From: DASTPP01 sp035762175
Lineage (GTDB): Bacteria; Myxococcota_A; Polyangia; Polyangiales; Polyangiaceae
Assembly: GCA_035762175.1 (NCBI GenBank)
Contig: DASTPP010000161.1
Span: 56,884-120,883, forward strand
Reading direction: 5' to 3'
Length of the DNA stretch: 64,000 nucleotides
Shown here: positions 34,258-43,248 of the stretch, in pieces
Layout of the letters: each line of letters opens with the position of its first letter
Numbering within the stretch: position 1 is the stretch's first letter
Made by a program: the position numbers and the translations under genes
The notes under the pieces: model-generated
Seen by the model: only the letters and a program-made list of their open reading frames with translations
What the model was told of the DNA's origin: nothing
Databases searched by the model: none

Positions 34258-35498
34258 GCCGGCGCGCGCAAAGGCCGGGCCCCTTCCGGCGCCTGCTCCC
34301 GCTCGCGCTCGCGCTGCTCGCCCTGCCCCCGGGCTGCGGCGACGACGACGGCGGCGGCGGGGGCGCGTGCGCGGCCGGGCAGATCGCCTCGTGCGCCTGC
34401 GCCGACGGGGCGCCGGGCGAGCGGGCCTGCCGGGCCGACGGCGCGGGCTACGAGGCCTGCGCGTGCCGGGCGCCCGAGCCGGGCTGCGCGGCGCCGGTCG
34501 AGGCGAGCCACCCGATCGAGGGCGCGCGGCACGTGCCGACCTGCTCGGCGCGCGTCGCGTACGCGACCAACCCGCCCTCGTCGGGCGACCACTACCCGCA
34601 ATGGGCCGCCTTCGGCTCCTACCGCGAGGCCGTGCCGGCCGAGTTCCTCGTGCACAACCTCGAGCACGGGGCCGTGGTCATCGCGCACAACTGCCCGGGC
34701 GCCTGCCCGCCGGCCGACGCCGCGTGCCCGGGGCGCTGCGCGGCCGCGGTCGCCGAGGCCGAGGCGCTCGCGGCCGCGTACGGGCCCGACCCGCGCTGCG
34801 CGGCGCCGGTGCGAAACCGCTTCGTCGTCACCCCGATGCCGACGCTCGACGTGCCCTTCGCGGCCGCGGCCTGGGGGCACACGCTGCGGGCGGGCTGCTT
34901 CGACCGGGCCGCGTTCCTGCGCTTCGCCGAAGCGCACTACGCCCGGGGCCCCGAAGACGTCTGCGCCGACGGCATCGACCCCTTCGCCGCCGGCCCGCCG
35001 TGCCCCGGGCTCGCGCCCTTACCCCCGCGCGCCCCGGGCGGCCTAGCCTCGCGGGTAGAAACGGCGGACTGCGTCGCCCTTACCCCCGCGCGCCCCGGGC
35101 GGCCCCCGGGCCGGGGCGGGCGCGGCGGCAAACCGATCGGAAGCGCCGGCGGGCCCGGAACGCCCTTGGCATACCCCAAACCGGCCTTGGGTCGAAGGCC
35201 GAAGCCCCGCTCGCCGGGCGCGCGGCGCGCGCGAACGCGGCCCGAAGAGGCCGGGCCGCGCGCCCCGGGGGCGCCCGCGCCGGGGCCGGAAGAGGAAAGC
35301 GCTGGACGCGTGGGGGCCGTTGCGATACTGCGTAAGCGCCTGGGCCGACGCTTAACGCAAGGGGCTGGTGCTACGTTTTCTGGTACGCACGGCCCGCCCC
35401 GACGCCTCGGCCGATTTGGGCCTACCAGAGGGGCCCGGGCTCGCCCCGCGGGGCCGCCCCGGCCCGATTACAAACAACGAAGGCGTTACCCAAACCAA
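34254..35498 (+). CDS. DUF3105 lipoprotein without a stop codon at its expected end
   Basis: The ATG at 34254 overlaps the peptidase stop. Residues 1-28 are a lipoprotein signal (ALLALPPGC). The DUF3105 domain occupies about residues 95-255: YATNPPSSGDHYPQWAAFG, PAEFLVHNLEHGAVVIAHNC and FDRAAFLRFAEAHYARGPED. Cys residues pair in clusters before and inside it. Homologous regions stop near GIDPFAAGPPCP (about base 35010), but here the frame stays open through 480 bp of intergenic-looking sequence and into the next gene, ending at 36380. The end given is therefore arbitrary. A single-base shift near 35020-35040 would meet a TAG at about 35043. The domain is sure; the true C-terminus is not. Confidence 0.65.
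35013..35110. repeat. Direct repeat of about 30 bp, two copies
   Basis: The word beginning CGCCCTTACCCCCGCGCGCC and continuing CCGGGCGGCC occurs at about 35015-35044 and again about 70 bp later at 35085-35104 onward. It sits at the point where the DUF3105 domain should end and may be linked to loss of the stop codon. Confidence 0.6.
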
Positions 35499-36380
35499 AT
35501 GCTCCAGCGCGATCTCGAACGCATCGCACGCCAGCTCTCCCAGGGCGTGATTGGCACCTTGCGCGAGGCGAGCGTCGAAGAGCTCGCCGAGCTCTTCCCC
35601 GCGGTCGGCCGCCTGCTGCGCCAGGCCGAGCGGGGCGCGGCCGCCGCCGAGCGCGACCGGGGCCGCGAGCGCAAGCGAGAGCGCGATCGGCGCCCGGCGC
35701 CGCCGCCGGCCCGGCCCTCGTCGGTCAAGCGGCGCGAGGCGCCCGCGCCGAAGCCCGCGCTGGCGGGGCCGCTCGGCAGCACCTACGCCGCCTCCGTCGA
35801 GCACGCGCTCGGCCAGTCGCCCGGCGGCCTGCGCAGCGAAGAGATCCAGGCGCGCGTCATGGTCGGCACGCGCGAGCTGCGCACCATCTTGAACGCCCTG
35901 GTCGGCTCGGGCCGCGTCGTGCGCCGCGGCCAGGCGCGCGGCACCCGCTACGCCCTCGCCGGCGACAGCTTCCGCGACCGCGCCCCCGCGGGCCCCGCGT
36001 CCGCCGACGCCGAGCCCGCGGTCGACATCGAGCTCGCCAACGCGCTGCGCGCCCGCCTCGCCGACAGCGCCGCCCCCATGACGCTCGCCGAGCTCGAGGC
36101 CGCCTCCGGGCGCCCCCGCGCCGAGCTGCGCCCCGCGCTCGACCACCTCATCAAGCTCAACCTCGCCACCCGCGAGGGCCACGGCCCCGCCTCGCGCTAC
36201 CTGCTCGCCCCCCAGGGCTCGCCCGTCGTGCGCCGCTCGGCCGACGCCGGCCCCCCGCGCGTCGTGCGCCGGCCGCCCAAGGCCAAGGCCTGGCAGCCCA
36301 CGCTCAACCTCGACGCGCCCGGCCCCAACGCCCACGGCGACGGCCCCGGCGAGCCCTCGTCGCCCGCCGCCGAAGGCTAG
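35499..36380 (+). CDS. Winged-helix-like protein of unknown function
   Basis: The 293-residue protein starts MLQRDLERIARQLSQGVIG. Residues 1-45 are helical, residues 48-85 are a basic Arg/Glu/Lys linker, and two modules resembling winged helices follow. Module 1 (about 92-150) has GGLRSEEIQARVMVGTRELR and GRVVRRGQARGTRYAL; module 2 (about 178-235) has MTLAELEAASGRPRAELR and REGHGPASRYLL. In each a helix-turn-helix is followed by a basic beta wing, suggesting nucleic-acid binding or a regulator. Lower GC and ATTACAAAC-type sequence just upstream support an independent start at 35499, although the frame is open from the DUF3105 gene. Confidence 0.7.
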   Translation: MLQRDLERIARQLSQGVIGTLREASVEELAELFPAVGRLLRQAERGAAAAERDRGRERKRERDRRPAPPPARPSSVKRREAPAPKPALAGPLGSTYAASVEHALGQSPGGLRSEEIQARVMVGTRELRTILNALVGSGRVVRRGQARGTRYALAGDSFRDRAPAGPASADAEPAVDIELANALRARLADSAAPMTLAELEAASGRPRAELRPALDHLIKLNLATREGHGPASRYLLAPQGSPVVRRSADAGPPRVVRRPPKAKAWQPTLNLDAPGPNAHGDGPGEPSSPAAEG

Positions 36381-36404
36381 AGCGCCGGGCCGCCGCCGAA
36401 GGCC

Positions 36405-36432
36405 GGGCGCCCCCGCGATCGCCGGGGCGCCC
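36405..36432. terminator. 9-bp perfect hairpin between convergent genes
   Basis: GGGCGCCCC (36405-36413) pairs with GGGGCGCCC (36424-36432) around a 10-base loop. It lies between the winged-helix gene and the histidine kinase gene, which converge. There is no T-run. Confidence 0.45.
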
Positions 36433-36463
36433 CGAGGCGGGCGCCCCCGCCCCGCGCGCCGCC

Positions 36464-37579
36464 CTAGGTCGCGGCCGGCAAGAGCACGCGAAAGATCGCG
36501 CCGCCCGCAGGCGCGTCGAGCACCTCGATCGTGCCGCCGAGCTTGTCGACCGCGAGCGTGCAGAAGGTCAGGCCGAGCCCCTGGTTGTAGCCGCGCAAGT
36601 CGACCGACATGCTGGCGAACTTGTCGAAGACCTTCGCCTTCGCCTCGTCGGGCACGCCCGGGCCGTCGTCGACGACGTCGATGCGCAGGCGCGCGCCCTC
36701 GCGCGCGAGCTCGACGACGACCGACGAGCGCGCGTGGCGCAGGGCGTTGTCGACCAGGTTCTCGATCACCCGCGAGAGCAGCCCGGCGTCGGTGGCGACG
36801 CGGGGCGGGGCGCCGCGCGCCTCGATCGCGAGGCCGTAGCTGGCGACCAGCGGCGCCTGCATGCGCACGACCTCGTCGACGACCGCCCGCGGGTCGACCG
36901 GGCTCGCCTGTACGGCGAGCTCGGCGTGCTCGAGCCGGTAGACGTCGAGGAACAGCCGGATCATGCGGTCGAGCCGGTCGGCCGCCAGGCGCGCCTGCGT
37001 GAGCCGGTCGCGCGCCCGCCCCGGCCGGTCGAACTCGCGCAGCACCATGTCGACGTTCAGGCGCAGCGCCGCGAGCGGGTTCTTCATGTCGTGCGCCACG
37101 AGCGTCGCGAGCAGCTCGCGCAGGCGCTGGGCTTCGACCTCCTCGGTGACGTCTTCGATGAGCAGGAACGCGAAGCGCCGCTCGCCCGAGGGGAAGCCCC
37201 GCAGCCGCAGCCGCACGTCGCGCGGCTTCGGCACGTGCGGGAAGGGGAACTGGAACGACAGGTCGGCCGCGAGCCCCTCGCCGCCGCGCGCGTAGCGATC
37301 GAAGGCCGGCACGAGGTCGCACGCGGCGGTGCAGGGCGCCACGTCGCGGAAGAAGTCGCGCCCGAGCACCGAGGCCGCCGGCCGGCCCGCGATCGCCTGC
37401 TCGTACGCGTTGTAGCGCACCACGCGCCCCGCCTCGTCGAGCACGACGACGCCGAGGGGCAGCGCGTCGATCAGGTCGGACACCAGCCGGTCGTCGGCCC
37501 CGCTCGACAAAATACGCCCGAGCGAGGCCGCCTGATCAGAAGCGGGGAAGGACGCGGGGGGGGGCGTCGGCCGGGCCAT
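36464..37579 (-). CDS. Histidine kinase with photoactive-yellow-protein-type PAS domain
   Basis: The 371-residue soluble kinase has a PAS domain (about 35-145), a HisKA domain with phospho-acceptor His163 in LVAHDMKNPLAAL, and a HATPase domain (NLVDNALRHA, DDGPGVP, NQGLGLTFC). The PAS domain aligns without gaps to photoactive yellow protein (PYP): Tyr56, Glu60, Arg66 and Cys83 fall at the places of PYP Tyr42, Glu46, Arg52 and the chromophore-attachment Cys69, offset by exactly 14. The block DFFRDVAPCT is almost the PYP NFFKDVAPCT. PYP Thr50 is Ala64 here. It may therefore bind p-coumaric acid and sense blue light, or use the same fold for another ligand. No response regulator or chromophore-synthesis gene is adjacent. 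No TM segment is present. Confidence 0.9.
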   Translation of the reverse strand: MARPTPPPASFPASDQAASLGRILSSGADDRLVSDLIDALPLGVVVLDEAGRVVRYNAYEQAIAGRPAASVLGRDFFRDVAPCTAACDLVPAFDRYARGGEGLAADLSFQFPFPHVPKPRDVRLRLRGFPSGERRFAFLLIEDVTEEVEAQRLRELLATLVAHDMKNPLAALRLNVDMVLREFDRPGRARDRLTQARLAADRLDRMIRLFLDVYRLEHAELAVQASPVDPRAVVDEVVRMQAPLVASYGLAIEARGAPPRVATDAGLLSRVIENLVDNALRHARSSVVVELAREGARLRIDVVDDGPGVPDEAKAKVFDKFASMSVDLRGYNQGLGLTFCTLAVDKLGGTIEVLDAPAGGAIFRVLLPAAT

Positions 37580-37658
37580 CGCGCAAGCTCGCCTTTTTTG
37601 TAGACCCACCGCCCGCCAAGTCCAGGCAAAATGTCGGCCCGCCCGCGCCGGCCCGTGC

Positions 37659-38621
37659 TTAGCCCGCCCCCGCGAGCAGCGGCGCGGGGGCCCGAACGGG
37701 GCCCGGCGCGAGGCGGCCGCGGTCGTAGAGGGCGAGCAGCTCGCGCGGCGAGCGCGGCCGCGGGTCGCCGACGAGGCCGAGGGCGTGGGCGAGCTGGCCC
37801 CAGACCTCGGGCGCCGAGCGCCCCGCCTCGCGCTGGTCGCGGACGGGCACGCCCCGGTGCCGCTTGGCGAGCCGCTCGCCGTCGGGGCCGAGCACCAGCG
37901 GCGTATGCAAATAGAGCGGCGGCGCCCGGTCGCCCAGCAGCCCCCAGAGCAGCACCTGGCGCGCGGTCGAGGCGGCGAGGTCGGCGCCGCGCACGACCTG
38001 GGTGACGCCCATGGCCAGGTCGTCGACCACCACCGCGAGCTGGTAGGCGAACGCCCCGTCGCCGCGCCGGAGCACGAAGTCGCCCGTCGTCTCGGCGACC
38101 GCCTCGTCGCGCCCGCCCCGCGCCAGATCGCGGTAGGCCGCGCGCGCCCCCTCGGGCAGCGCGAAGCGCAGGGCGGGCGGCCGCCGGAAGGCGCGCGGGC
38201 GCAGGCCGAGGGGGCGGCAGGTGCCGGGGTAGCGCGGCCCCTCGTCGTCGGGCCCGTGCGGCGCGCTCGCGGCGCGCGCGATCTCGGCGCGCGAGCAGTC
38301 GCACGCGTAAACGAGCCCGCGCCCGGCGAGGCGCGCGAGGGCGGCCTCGTAGTGCGCCGCGCGCTCGGATTGCACATAGGGGCCCGAGGGGCCGCCCCGG
38401 TCGGGCCCCTCGTCCCAATCGAGGCCGAGCCAGCCGAGGTCGGCGAGCAGCGCCTCGGCCGAGCCGGGCCGGACGCGCGCGCCGTCGAGATCTTCGACCC
38501 GCAGCACGAGCGAGCCGCCGGCCGCGCGCGCCTCGAGCCAGGCGACCAGGAAGGTGGCGGCGCCGCCGAGGTGCAGCTCGCCCGTGGGCGAGGGGGCGAG
38601 GCGCCCGCGCGGGGCGCTCAC
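37659..38621 (-). CDS. gluQ: Glutamyl-Q tRNA(Asp) synthetase
   Basis: GluQ-RS attaches glutamate to queuosine in tRNA-Asp. The 320-residue protein is a GltX catalytic domain without the anticodon-binding half. PSPTGELHLGG (about 9-19) is the HIGH region, and YACDCSRAEI with RYPGTCRPLG supplies the zinc Cys and Tyr ligands typical of YadB/GluQ. The KMSKS region is reduced to RLAKRHRG. GTG 38621 overlaps the stop of the TPR gene (GTGA), so the two are coupled. It is a paralogue of the full gltX at 18.2 kb. Confidence 0.92.
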   Translation of the reverse strand: MSAPRGRLAPSPTGELHLGGAATFLVAWLEARAAGGSLVLRVEDLDGARVRPGSAEALLADLGWLGLDWDEGPDRGGPSGPYVQSERAAHYEAALARLAGRGLVYACDCSRAEIARAASAPHGPDDEGPRYPGTCRPLGLRPRAFRRPPALRFALPEGARAAYRDLARGGRDEAVAETTGDFVLRRGDGAFAYQLAVVVDDLAMGVTQVVRGADLAASTARQVLLWGLLGDRAPPLYLHTPLVLGPDGERLAKRHRGVPVRDQREAGRSAPEVWGQLAHALGLVGDPRPRSPRELLALYDRGRLAPGPVRAPAPLLAGAG

Positions 38622-40903
38622 GGCGGCTTGACGGGGGGCGGGCCCTGGACGCGGCGGCCGGGGCCGGCGACGAGGTCGCGAGCGATCTGCGCCTCCATCA
38701 GGTCGAGCGAGGGCGCCTGGGCCACCGCCCGCAGCGCGCTCTCGGAGCCCGCCGCGTCGCCCGCCGCCCGCCGCGAGAGCGCCCCGTAGAACTGGGCCTC
38801 GAGGCGCTGGCCGGGCGTGCGCGCCGCCTTCGCGAGGTCGGCGTCGGTCAGCTTGCCCTGCGCCCAGGCGAGCAGGCGCCCCGGCCAGCTCGGCCCGGGC
38901 TTGACCTGCGCGAGCGCCTCGGCCGCCGTGCCGTCGGTCTTCGCGCGCGTCTCGCGCTCGAGCGCCTGCAGCCAGATGCCCACGTAGACCATGGCCTCTT
39001 CGCCGAGGCCGGCCGAGAGCGACTTGCGCGCGAGCCGCCGCGCGGCCTCGAGGTCGCGCGAGACGTAGGCGCGCGCGAGCGCCTCGAGCAAGGCGGCCGA
39101 CACCTCGTCGGGGTCGCTCTGCCCGGCCTCGAGCGCGCGCGCCGAGGCCCGCGCCGCGCCCGCCTCGTCGCCGAAGCGGTCGAGCACCCGGGCGAGCACC
39201 CGCTCGGCCCGCGCGAGCTGGGGGCGCGGGCCCGAGGGGTGGCGGCCACGCAGGACGGCCGCGAGCGCCGCCGACAGGTCTTGCCGGGCCCGCGCCGGGT
39301 CGCCGAGCTCGCGGTGCAGGTCGGCCGCGAGCAGCCGCGCCTCGGCCTCGCGCACCGGGTCGGACCGGAGCTCGGGGCTCGCCAGCGCCGCGTCGAGGTA
39401 GCCGAGCGCGCCGCGCGGCTCGCGCAGCTGCCGCTCGACCTCGGCGGCGAGCAAGAGCGCCGAGCCCGAGGGCTCTTGCCGCACGAGCGACGTGAGCAGC
39501 GCGCGCGCCGCCGGCAGCTGCCCCGCCCGGGCCTCGACCCGCGCGGCGAGCAGGCGCAGCGTGTTCGACGAGGGCCGCACGCGCCCGCGCAGCGGCCCCG
39601 CGTCGCCGAGCGCGAGCAGCGGCTCGGACGCCCGGAAGATGCGGTGCGCGCTCTGCGGATCGTCGCTCTCGACCTCGCGCCACATCACCCGCCCGAGCGT
39701 CTCGAACACCGTCGAGGCGAGCTCGGGGTCGGGGTTCGACCGCAGCGCGTCGACGAGCACGCCGGGCGCCGCCTCGGGCATGCCCATCGCGACGAGCGAC
39801 GAGGCGAGCGAGAGCGCCACCTCGGGCGAGCGGCGGTCGCGCCGGTAGGCCTCGGTCGCCGTGCCGAAGGCCGCCGCCCGCAAGAGGTCGCGGTCGACCC
39901 CGACGTCGTCGCTGTTCTGCAGCGCCGACGAGTACACCTCGACCAGCGCGCGCCAGGCCGCCGCGTTGTCGCCCTCGGCCGCCGCGCGCAGCCGCTCGAC
40001 CAGCGCCGGCGGCGTGATGGCCTCGACGCGCGAGCTCGCGATCGCCTCGAAGGCCCCCCGCGCGTCGCCGTGCCGCAAGTAGATCGACGCCAGCGTCAGC
40101 CCCGCCGAAGCGTAGGCCCGGTAGCCCTCGAGCGCGTCCTCGCGCCGCGTCGGCCGCACCGAGCGCTCGCCCCGCATCGCGAGCTGCCCCGGCGTCTGGA
40201 ACATCATGCCCCCCTCGCCCCAGACGTTGACCGCCGCCCGCGCCTCGCGCAGCGCCGGCTCGGTCGGCTCGAGCAGCGCCCGCCCCACCGCCACGCGCGC
40301 CCGGTAGCCCGCCACCTCGTGCGGCCCGACCCCGGGCTTGCTCACGAACGCGTCGGACCACTGCCGCAGCGCCGCCGCGTGGCCCTGCAAGTCGCCGAGC
40401 GAGCGGTCGCCGGGCCCGAGCGCCGCGCGGCGCAGGTTGTAGAGCGCGAGCGCCTTGCCCTCGTCGCCCGTCGCCGCCACCGCCTCGGCCGACAGCTCGA
40501 GCGCCCGCTCGCCCGGGCCCCGCAGCATCTCGGGCCGCAGCTCGCCGTTGCGCACCAGGTAGAGCGCCCCGAACGCGCTCGCGACGCCCCGCTCGCGCTG
40601 CCGCGCCGAGAGCCGCTCGCCGGCGTGCACGAGCTGCCGCTGCACCACCCCCGCCAAGAGCTCGCGCCGCGCCGCCGAGCCCGGCTCGCGCTCGCGCAAG
40701 AGCGAGACGACGGCCGAGGCGAACTTCTCGTCGGCGATGGCCGGCTGCTTGGCCGAGGCCGCGCCGGCCGCGCCCGTTGTCGCACAACCTAGCGAAAACG
40801 CCCCGAGCGGCGCCAGGAGCGCCAGCGCCGTCAAGGCACGGGCCGTGAAATGCCGCGATCGGGCGGCCGCCGAACCGAGCCTTGAAGAGGGGCGAGGGCG
40901 CAA
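38618..40903 (-). CDS. Large TPR-like lipoprotein
   Basis: The product (up to 761 residues) starts with a hydrophobic segment ending GAFSLGCATTG, a lipobox with Cys at about 40. The rest is almost all helical pairs with small/large residue spacing typical of tetratricopeptide repeats (for example GKALALYNLRRAALGPG, ARQDLSAALAAVLRG, AARASARALEAGQSD). Such lipoproteins scaffold envelope complexes. The first possible start is TTG 40903, close behind a TATAGC box; TTG 40834 would give a shorter, more normal signal peptide. It overlaps gluQ downstream. The specific function is unknown. Confidence 0.78.
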   Translation of the reverse strand: MRPRPSSRLGSAAARSRHFTARALTALALLAPLGAFSLGCATTGAAGAASAKQPAIADEKFASAVVSLLREREPGSAARRELLAGVVQRQLVHAGERLSARQRERGVASAFGALYLVRNGELRPEMLRGPGERALELSAEAVAATGDEGKALALYNLRRAALGPGDRSLGDLQGHAAALRQWSDAFVSKPGVGPHEVAGYRARVAVGRALLEPTEPALREARAAVNVWGEGGMMFQTPGQLAMRGERSVRPTRREDALEGYRAYASAGLTLASIYLRHGDARGAFEAIASSRVEAITPPALVERLRAAAEGDNAAAWRALVEVYSSALQNSDDVGVDRDLLRAAAFGTATEAYRRDRRSPEVALSLASSLVAMGMPEAAPGVLVDALRSNPDPELASTVFETLGRVMWREVESDDPQSAHRIFRASEPLLALGDAGPLRGRVRPSSNTLRLLAARVEARAGQLPAARALLTSLVRQEPSGSALLLAAEVERQLREPRGALGYLDAALASPELRSDPVREAEARLLAADLHRELGDPARARQDLSAALAAVLRGRHPSGPRPQLARAERVLARVLDRFGDEAGAARASARALEAGQSDPDEVSAALLEALARAYVSRDLEAARRLARKSLSAGLGEEAMVYVGIWLQALERETRAKTDGTAAEALAQVKPGPSWPGRLLAWAQGKLTDADLAKAARTPGQRLEAQFYGALSRRAAGDAAGSESALRAVAQAPSLDLMEAQIARDLVAGPGRRVQGPPPVKPP

Positions 40904-40972
40904 AGGATCGTAGCTATACTCAACGCACGGGGGTCGAGCAAAAGCGCCCGACGCCCCCGGGGGGCGAGCGGC

Positions 40973-42325
40973 TCAGGCCGGCTCGAGCCCTTTGTCGGGG
41001 CCCGGGCCGCTTTCGGCCTCGGGCGCCGAGCCCCCGGCCGGCGCCTCGGCCGCCCCCGGCCCGCCCCCGGCCGCCGCCGGCGCGCCCTCGGGCGCCGCCG
41101 CCGCGGCCGCCGCCTTGCGCTTCTTCTTCTTGCCGCTCTTCTTCGGCGCGCTCGCCGCCTCGGCCTCGCTCGCCTCGGCCGCGGACGCCGCCCCGGCCCT
41201 GCCGTACTTCGCGTAGAAGGCCTCGAGCCCCAGCGCCATCGCGCGCTTGGGGTGGGCCTTGGCCGCGTCGTAAAAGATGCCGTACGCGACGGCCGCCGCC
41301 GCCCCCGTCAGCACCGCCACCCACTGCGAGGTCGAGAGCTTGACGAGCGCCTGGTCGGCAAAGTTCGGCGGCCGGAGGGCCAGGTAGAGCGCGACCGCGG
41401 GCACGAAGGCCGCGACGCGCGCGATCAGGCGGAAGCGCTCGGGCACCGCGCGCGCCATGCCGAACGCGAAGGCCGCGGCCAGCAGAAAGAGCCCCCCGGG
41501 CACCAGCACGTGCTCGCCCAAGAGCGGCCCGAAGCTGCCCCGCTCGGAGTCGTCGCGCACCATCTCGAGCAGGTAGCGCAAGCACCCGTAGGCGAAGGTG
41601 AAGAGCAAGAACACCTGCCCCCGGAACGACTGCCGCCGCCGCTGCCAGATGAGCAGCCCGAAGAGCAAGAGGCCGACCGCCGACTCGTAGAGCTGCGTCG
41701 GGTGCACCGGCAGCGACGCCGCCGCGTCGGGCGTGATGAGGTGCCGCTCGACGTGCTGCGACCACGCCGGCGAGCCGCCGCCGGGCCCGTCGAGCGTGCC
41801 CGCCGGCCAGTGCGGGAAGGTGCCGAGCTTGCGCAGGACGCCGGGCGCGTTCTCGGACAAGCGCTTGCCGAAGTCGCAACCGAACAGGTAGCAGCCGATG
41901 CGCGTGAGCAGCAGGCCCGTCGCCAGGCTCGGCACCGCCACGTCGCCCCACGGCATCAGGGGGATGCGCTTGCTGCGCAGGTACGCCCAGCTGCCCAGAA
42001 AGCCGCCCAGAAACCCGCCGTACGCCACGAGCCCGCCCTTGCGCACGGCGAACCAGCTCGCGACCGAGTCGAAGTCGGCCGGGTTCGTCAGGATGTAGAG
42101 CACGCGCGAGGCGACCAGCGCCGAGATCGCCGTGATGACGTAGCAGTTCGCCATCTCGTCGGGCGGCAGCCCGTCGCGCTCGGCCAGGCTCAGGGTCAAG
42201 TACCAGCCGACCACCAGCGAGAGGCCGAGCATCACCCCGTAGCTGTAAATCGGTAGGCTCGTCGCCTGCCCGAGCCAGGGTATGTTCCAGCCCGGCAGGG
42301 GGATGCGAAACAGGATCGGGTGCAT
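40973..42325 (-). CDS. lgt: Prolipoprotein diacylglyceryl transferase with long C-terminal tail
   Basis: Lgt moves diacylglycerol from phosphatidylglycerol to the lipobox cysteine of prelipoproteins. Family blocks are PIYSYGVMLGLSLVVG, RKGGLVAYGGFLGG, LLTRIGCYLFGCDFGK, LPVHPTQLYES and YGCLRYLLEMVRDD. About seven TM segments are visible. At 450 residues it is far longer than the usual 260-300. There is an inserted loop (about 165-205) and, after the last TM, a Lys-rich and then Ala/Gly/Pro/Glu-rich cytoplasmic tail (about 370-450, containing KKSGKKKKRK). The many lipoproteins in this window are its likely clients. The ATG complement at 42325 overlaps the divergent start of the next gene by two bases. 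Confidence 0.93.
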   Translation of the reverse strand: MHPILFRIPLPGWNIPWLGQATSLPIYSYGVMLGLSLVVGWYLTLSLAERDGLPPDEMANCYVITAISALVASRVLYILTNPADFDSVASWFAVRKGGLVAYGGFLGGFLGSWAYLRSKRIPLMPWGDVAVPSLATGLLLTRIGCYLFGCDFGKRLSENAPGVLRKLGTFPHWPAGTLDGPGGGSPAWSQHVERHLITPDAAASLPVHPTQLYESAVGLLLFGLLIWQRRRQSFRGQVFLLFTFAYGCLRYLLEMVRDDSERGSFGPLLGEHVLVPGGLFLLAAAFAFGMARAVPERFRLIARVAAFVPAVALYLALRPPNFADQALVKLSTSQWVAVLTGAAAAVAYGIFYDAAKAHPKRAMALGLEAFYAKYGRAGAASAAEASEAEAASAPKKSGKKKKRKAAAAAAAPEGAPAAAGGGPGAAEAPAGGSAPEAESGPGPDKGLEPA

Positions 42326-43226
42326 GACGCTTCACCCCTCGTACCACAGCTCGCCCCGGCGCGGGCCCCCGCTCCGCGCCCGCGCGCCCCGCCGCGCGCG
42401 CCCCGCGTCGCCGCCTCCCCCCCCGCCCGGCGCCTGCGCTCCCGACCCGCCGCCGGGCGCGCGGGCGCGGCGGCCCGCGGCGCCCCGCGCGCGCTCCCCC
42501 GCGCCGCCGGCCGCGCTCGCCCCCCTCGCGCTCGCGCTCGCCGCCTGCTTGCCCAACGGCCCGCCGACCGGCCTCGACGAGGCGCGCCCCGCCCCCTCGG
42601 CCCCCTCGGCCCCGCCCGACCCGGCCGCCGACCCGCCGCTCGACGCGCCCTTCGCCGACGACTTCGCGCGCGAAGGGCTCGGCCCCGCCTGGCGGCCCGC
42701 GGGCCCCGGGTGGCTCGTGCGCGAGGGCCGGCTCTGCGGCGAGGGCAACCACAACCGCGGCGTCTGGCTCGCCCGGCGCCTGCCCCCGAACGCCCGCGTC
42801 GAGTTCGACGCCCTCGCCGAGACCTCGCGCGGCGACATCAAGGCCGAGCTCTTTGGCGACGGCGCCTCGGGCGCGAGCGGCCCCTCGTACCGCGACGCGA
42901 CCTCGTACCTTCTCGTTTTCGGCGGATGGCACAACCGCCGCCACGTCCTCGCCCGCCTCGACGAGCACGACCCCGCCCGGCTCGAGCTCGCCGTCGACCC
43001 CGCCGCCGCCGGCCCCCCCCGGGGCCGCGTCCGCCCGGGCCGCGCCTACCGCGTGCGCGTCGAGCGCGCCGACGGCCGCACGCTGACCTGGCACGTCGAC
43101 GGCGTGCTCGTCGCCTCGTTCGACGACCCGAGCCCGCTCGCAGGCCCCGGCCACGACCACTGGGGCTTCAACAACTGGGAGGGCGGCGTCTGCTTCGACA
43201 ACGTGCGCGCCTCGCCCCTGCCCTGA
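42324..43226 (+). CDS. Secreted protein with concanavalin-A-like beta-sandwich domain
   Basis: The only in-frame start near the N-terminus is ATG 42324 (ATGs at 42303 and 42282 lie inside lgt). A Pro/Arg-rich segment of about 70 residues precedes ALAPLALALAACLPNG, which looks like a lipobox but is unusually far from the start. The domain (about 115-300) has FADDFAREGLGPAW, WLVREGRLCGEGN, YRVRVERADGRTLTWHVDGV and the closing HWGFNNWEGGVCFDNV. This is the strand pattern of LamG/3-keto-disaccharide-hydrolase-like jelly rolls that bind or cleave glycans. The ligand is unknown. Start and export route are uncertain. Confidence 0.65.
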   Translation: MTLHPSYHSSPRRGPPLRARAPRRARPASPPPPPPGACAPDPPPGARARRPAAPRARSPAPPAALAPLALALAACLPNGPPTGLDEARPAPSAPSAPPDPAADPPLDAPFADDFAREGLGPAWRPAGPGWLVREGRLCGEGNHNRGVWLARRLPPNARVEFDALAETSRGDIKAELFGDGASGASGPSYRDATSYLLVFGGWHNRRHVLARLDEHDPARLELAVDPAAAGPPRGRVRPGRAYRVRVERADGRTLTWHVDGVLVASFDDPSPLAGPGHDHWGFNNWEGGVCFDNVRASPLP

Positions 43227-43248
43227 AGCCCTACCCCCCGCTCTCGCC

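Noticed and set aside
42324..43226. Rejecting this gene because its start overlaps lgt
   Set aside because: The C-terminal beta-sandwich domain is convincing, so the gene is kept and only the start is treated as uncertain.
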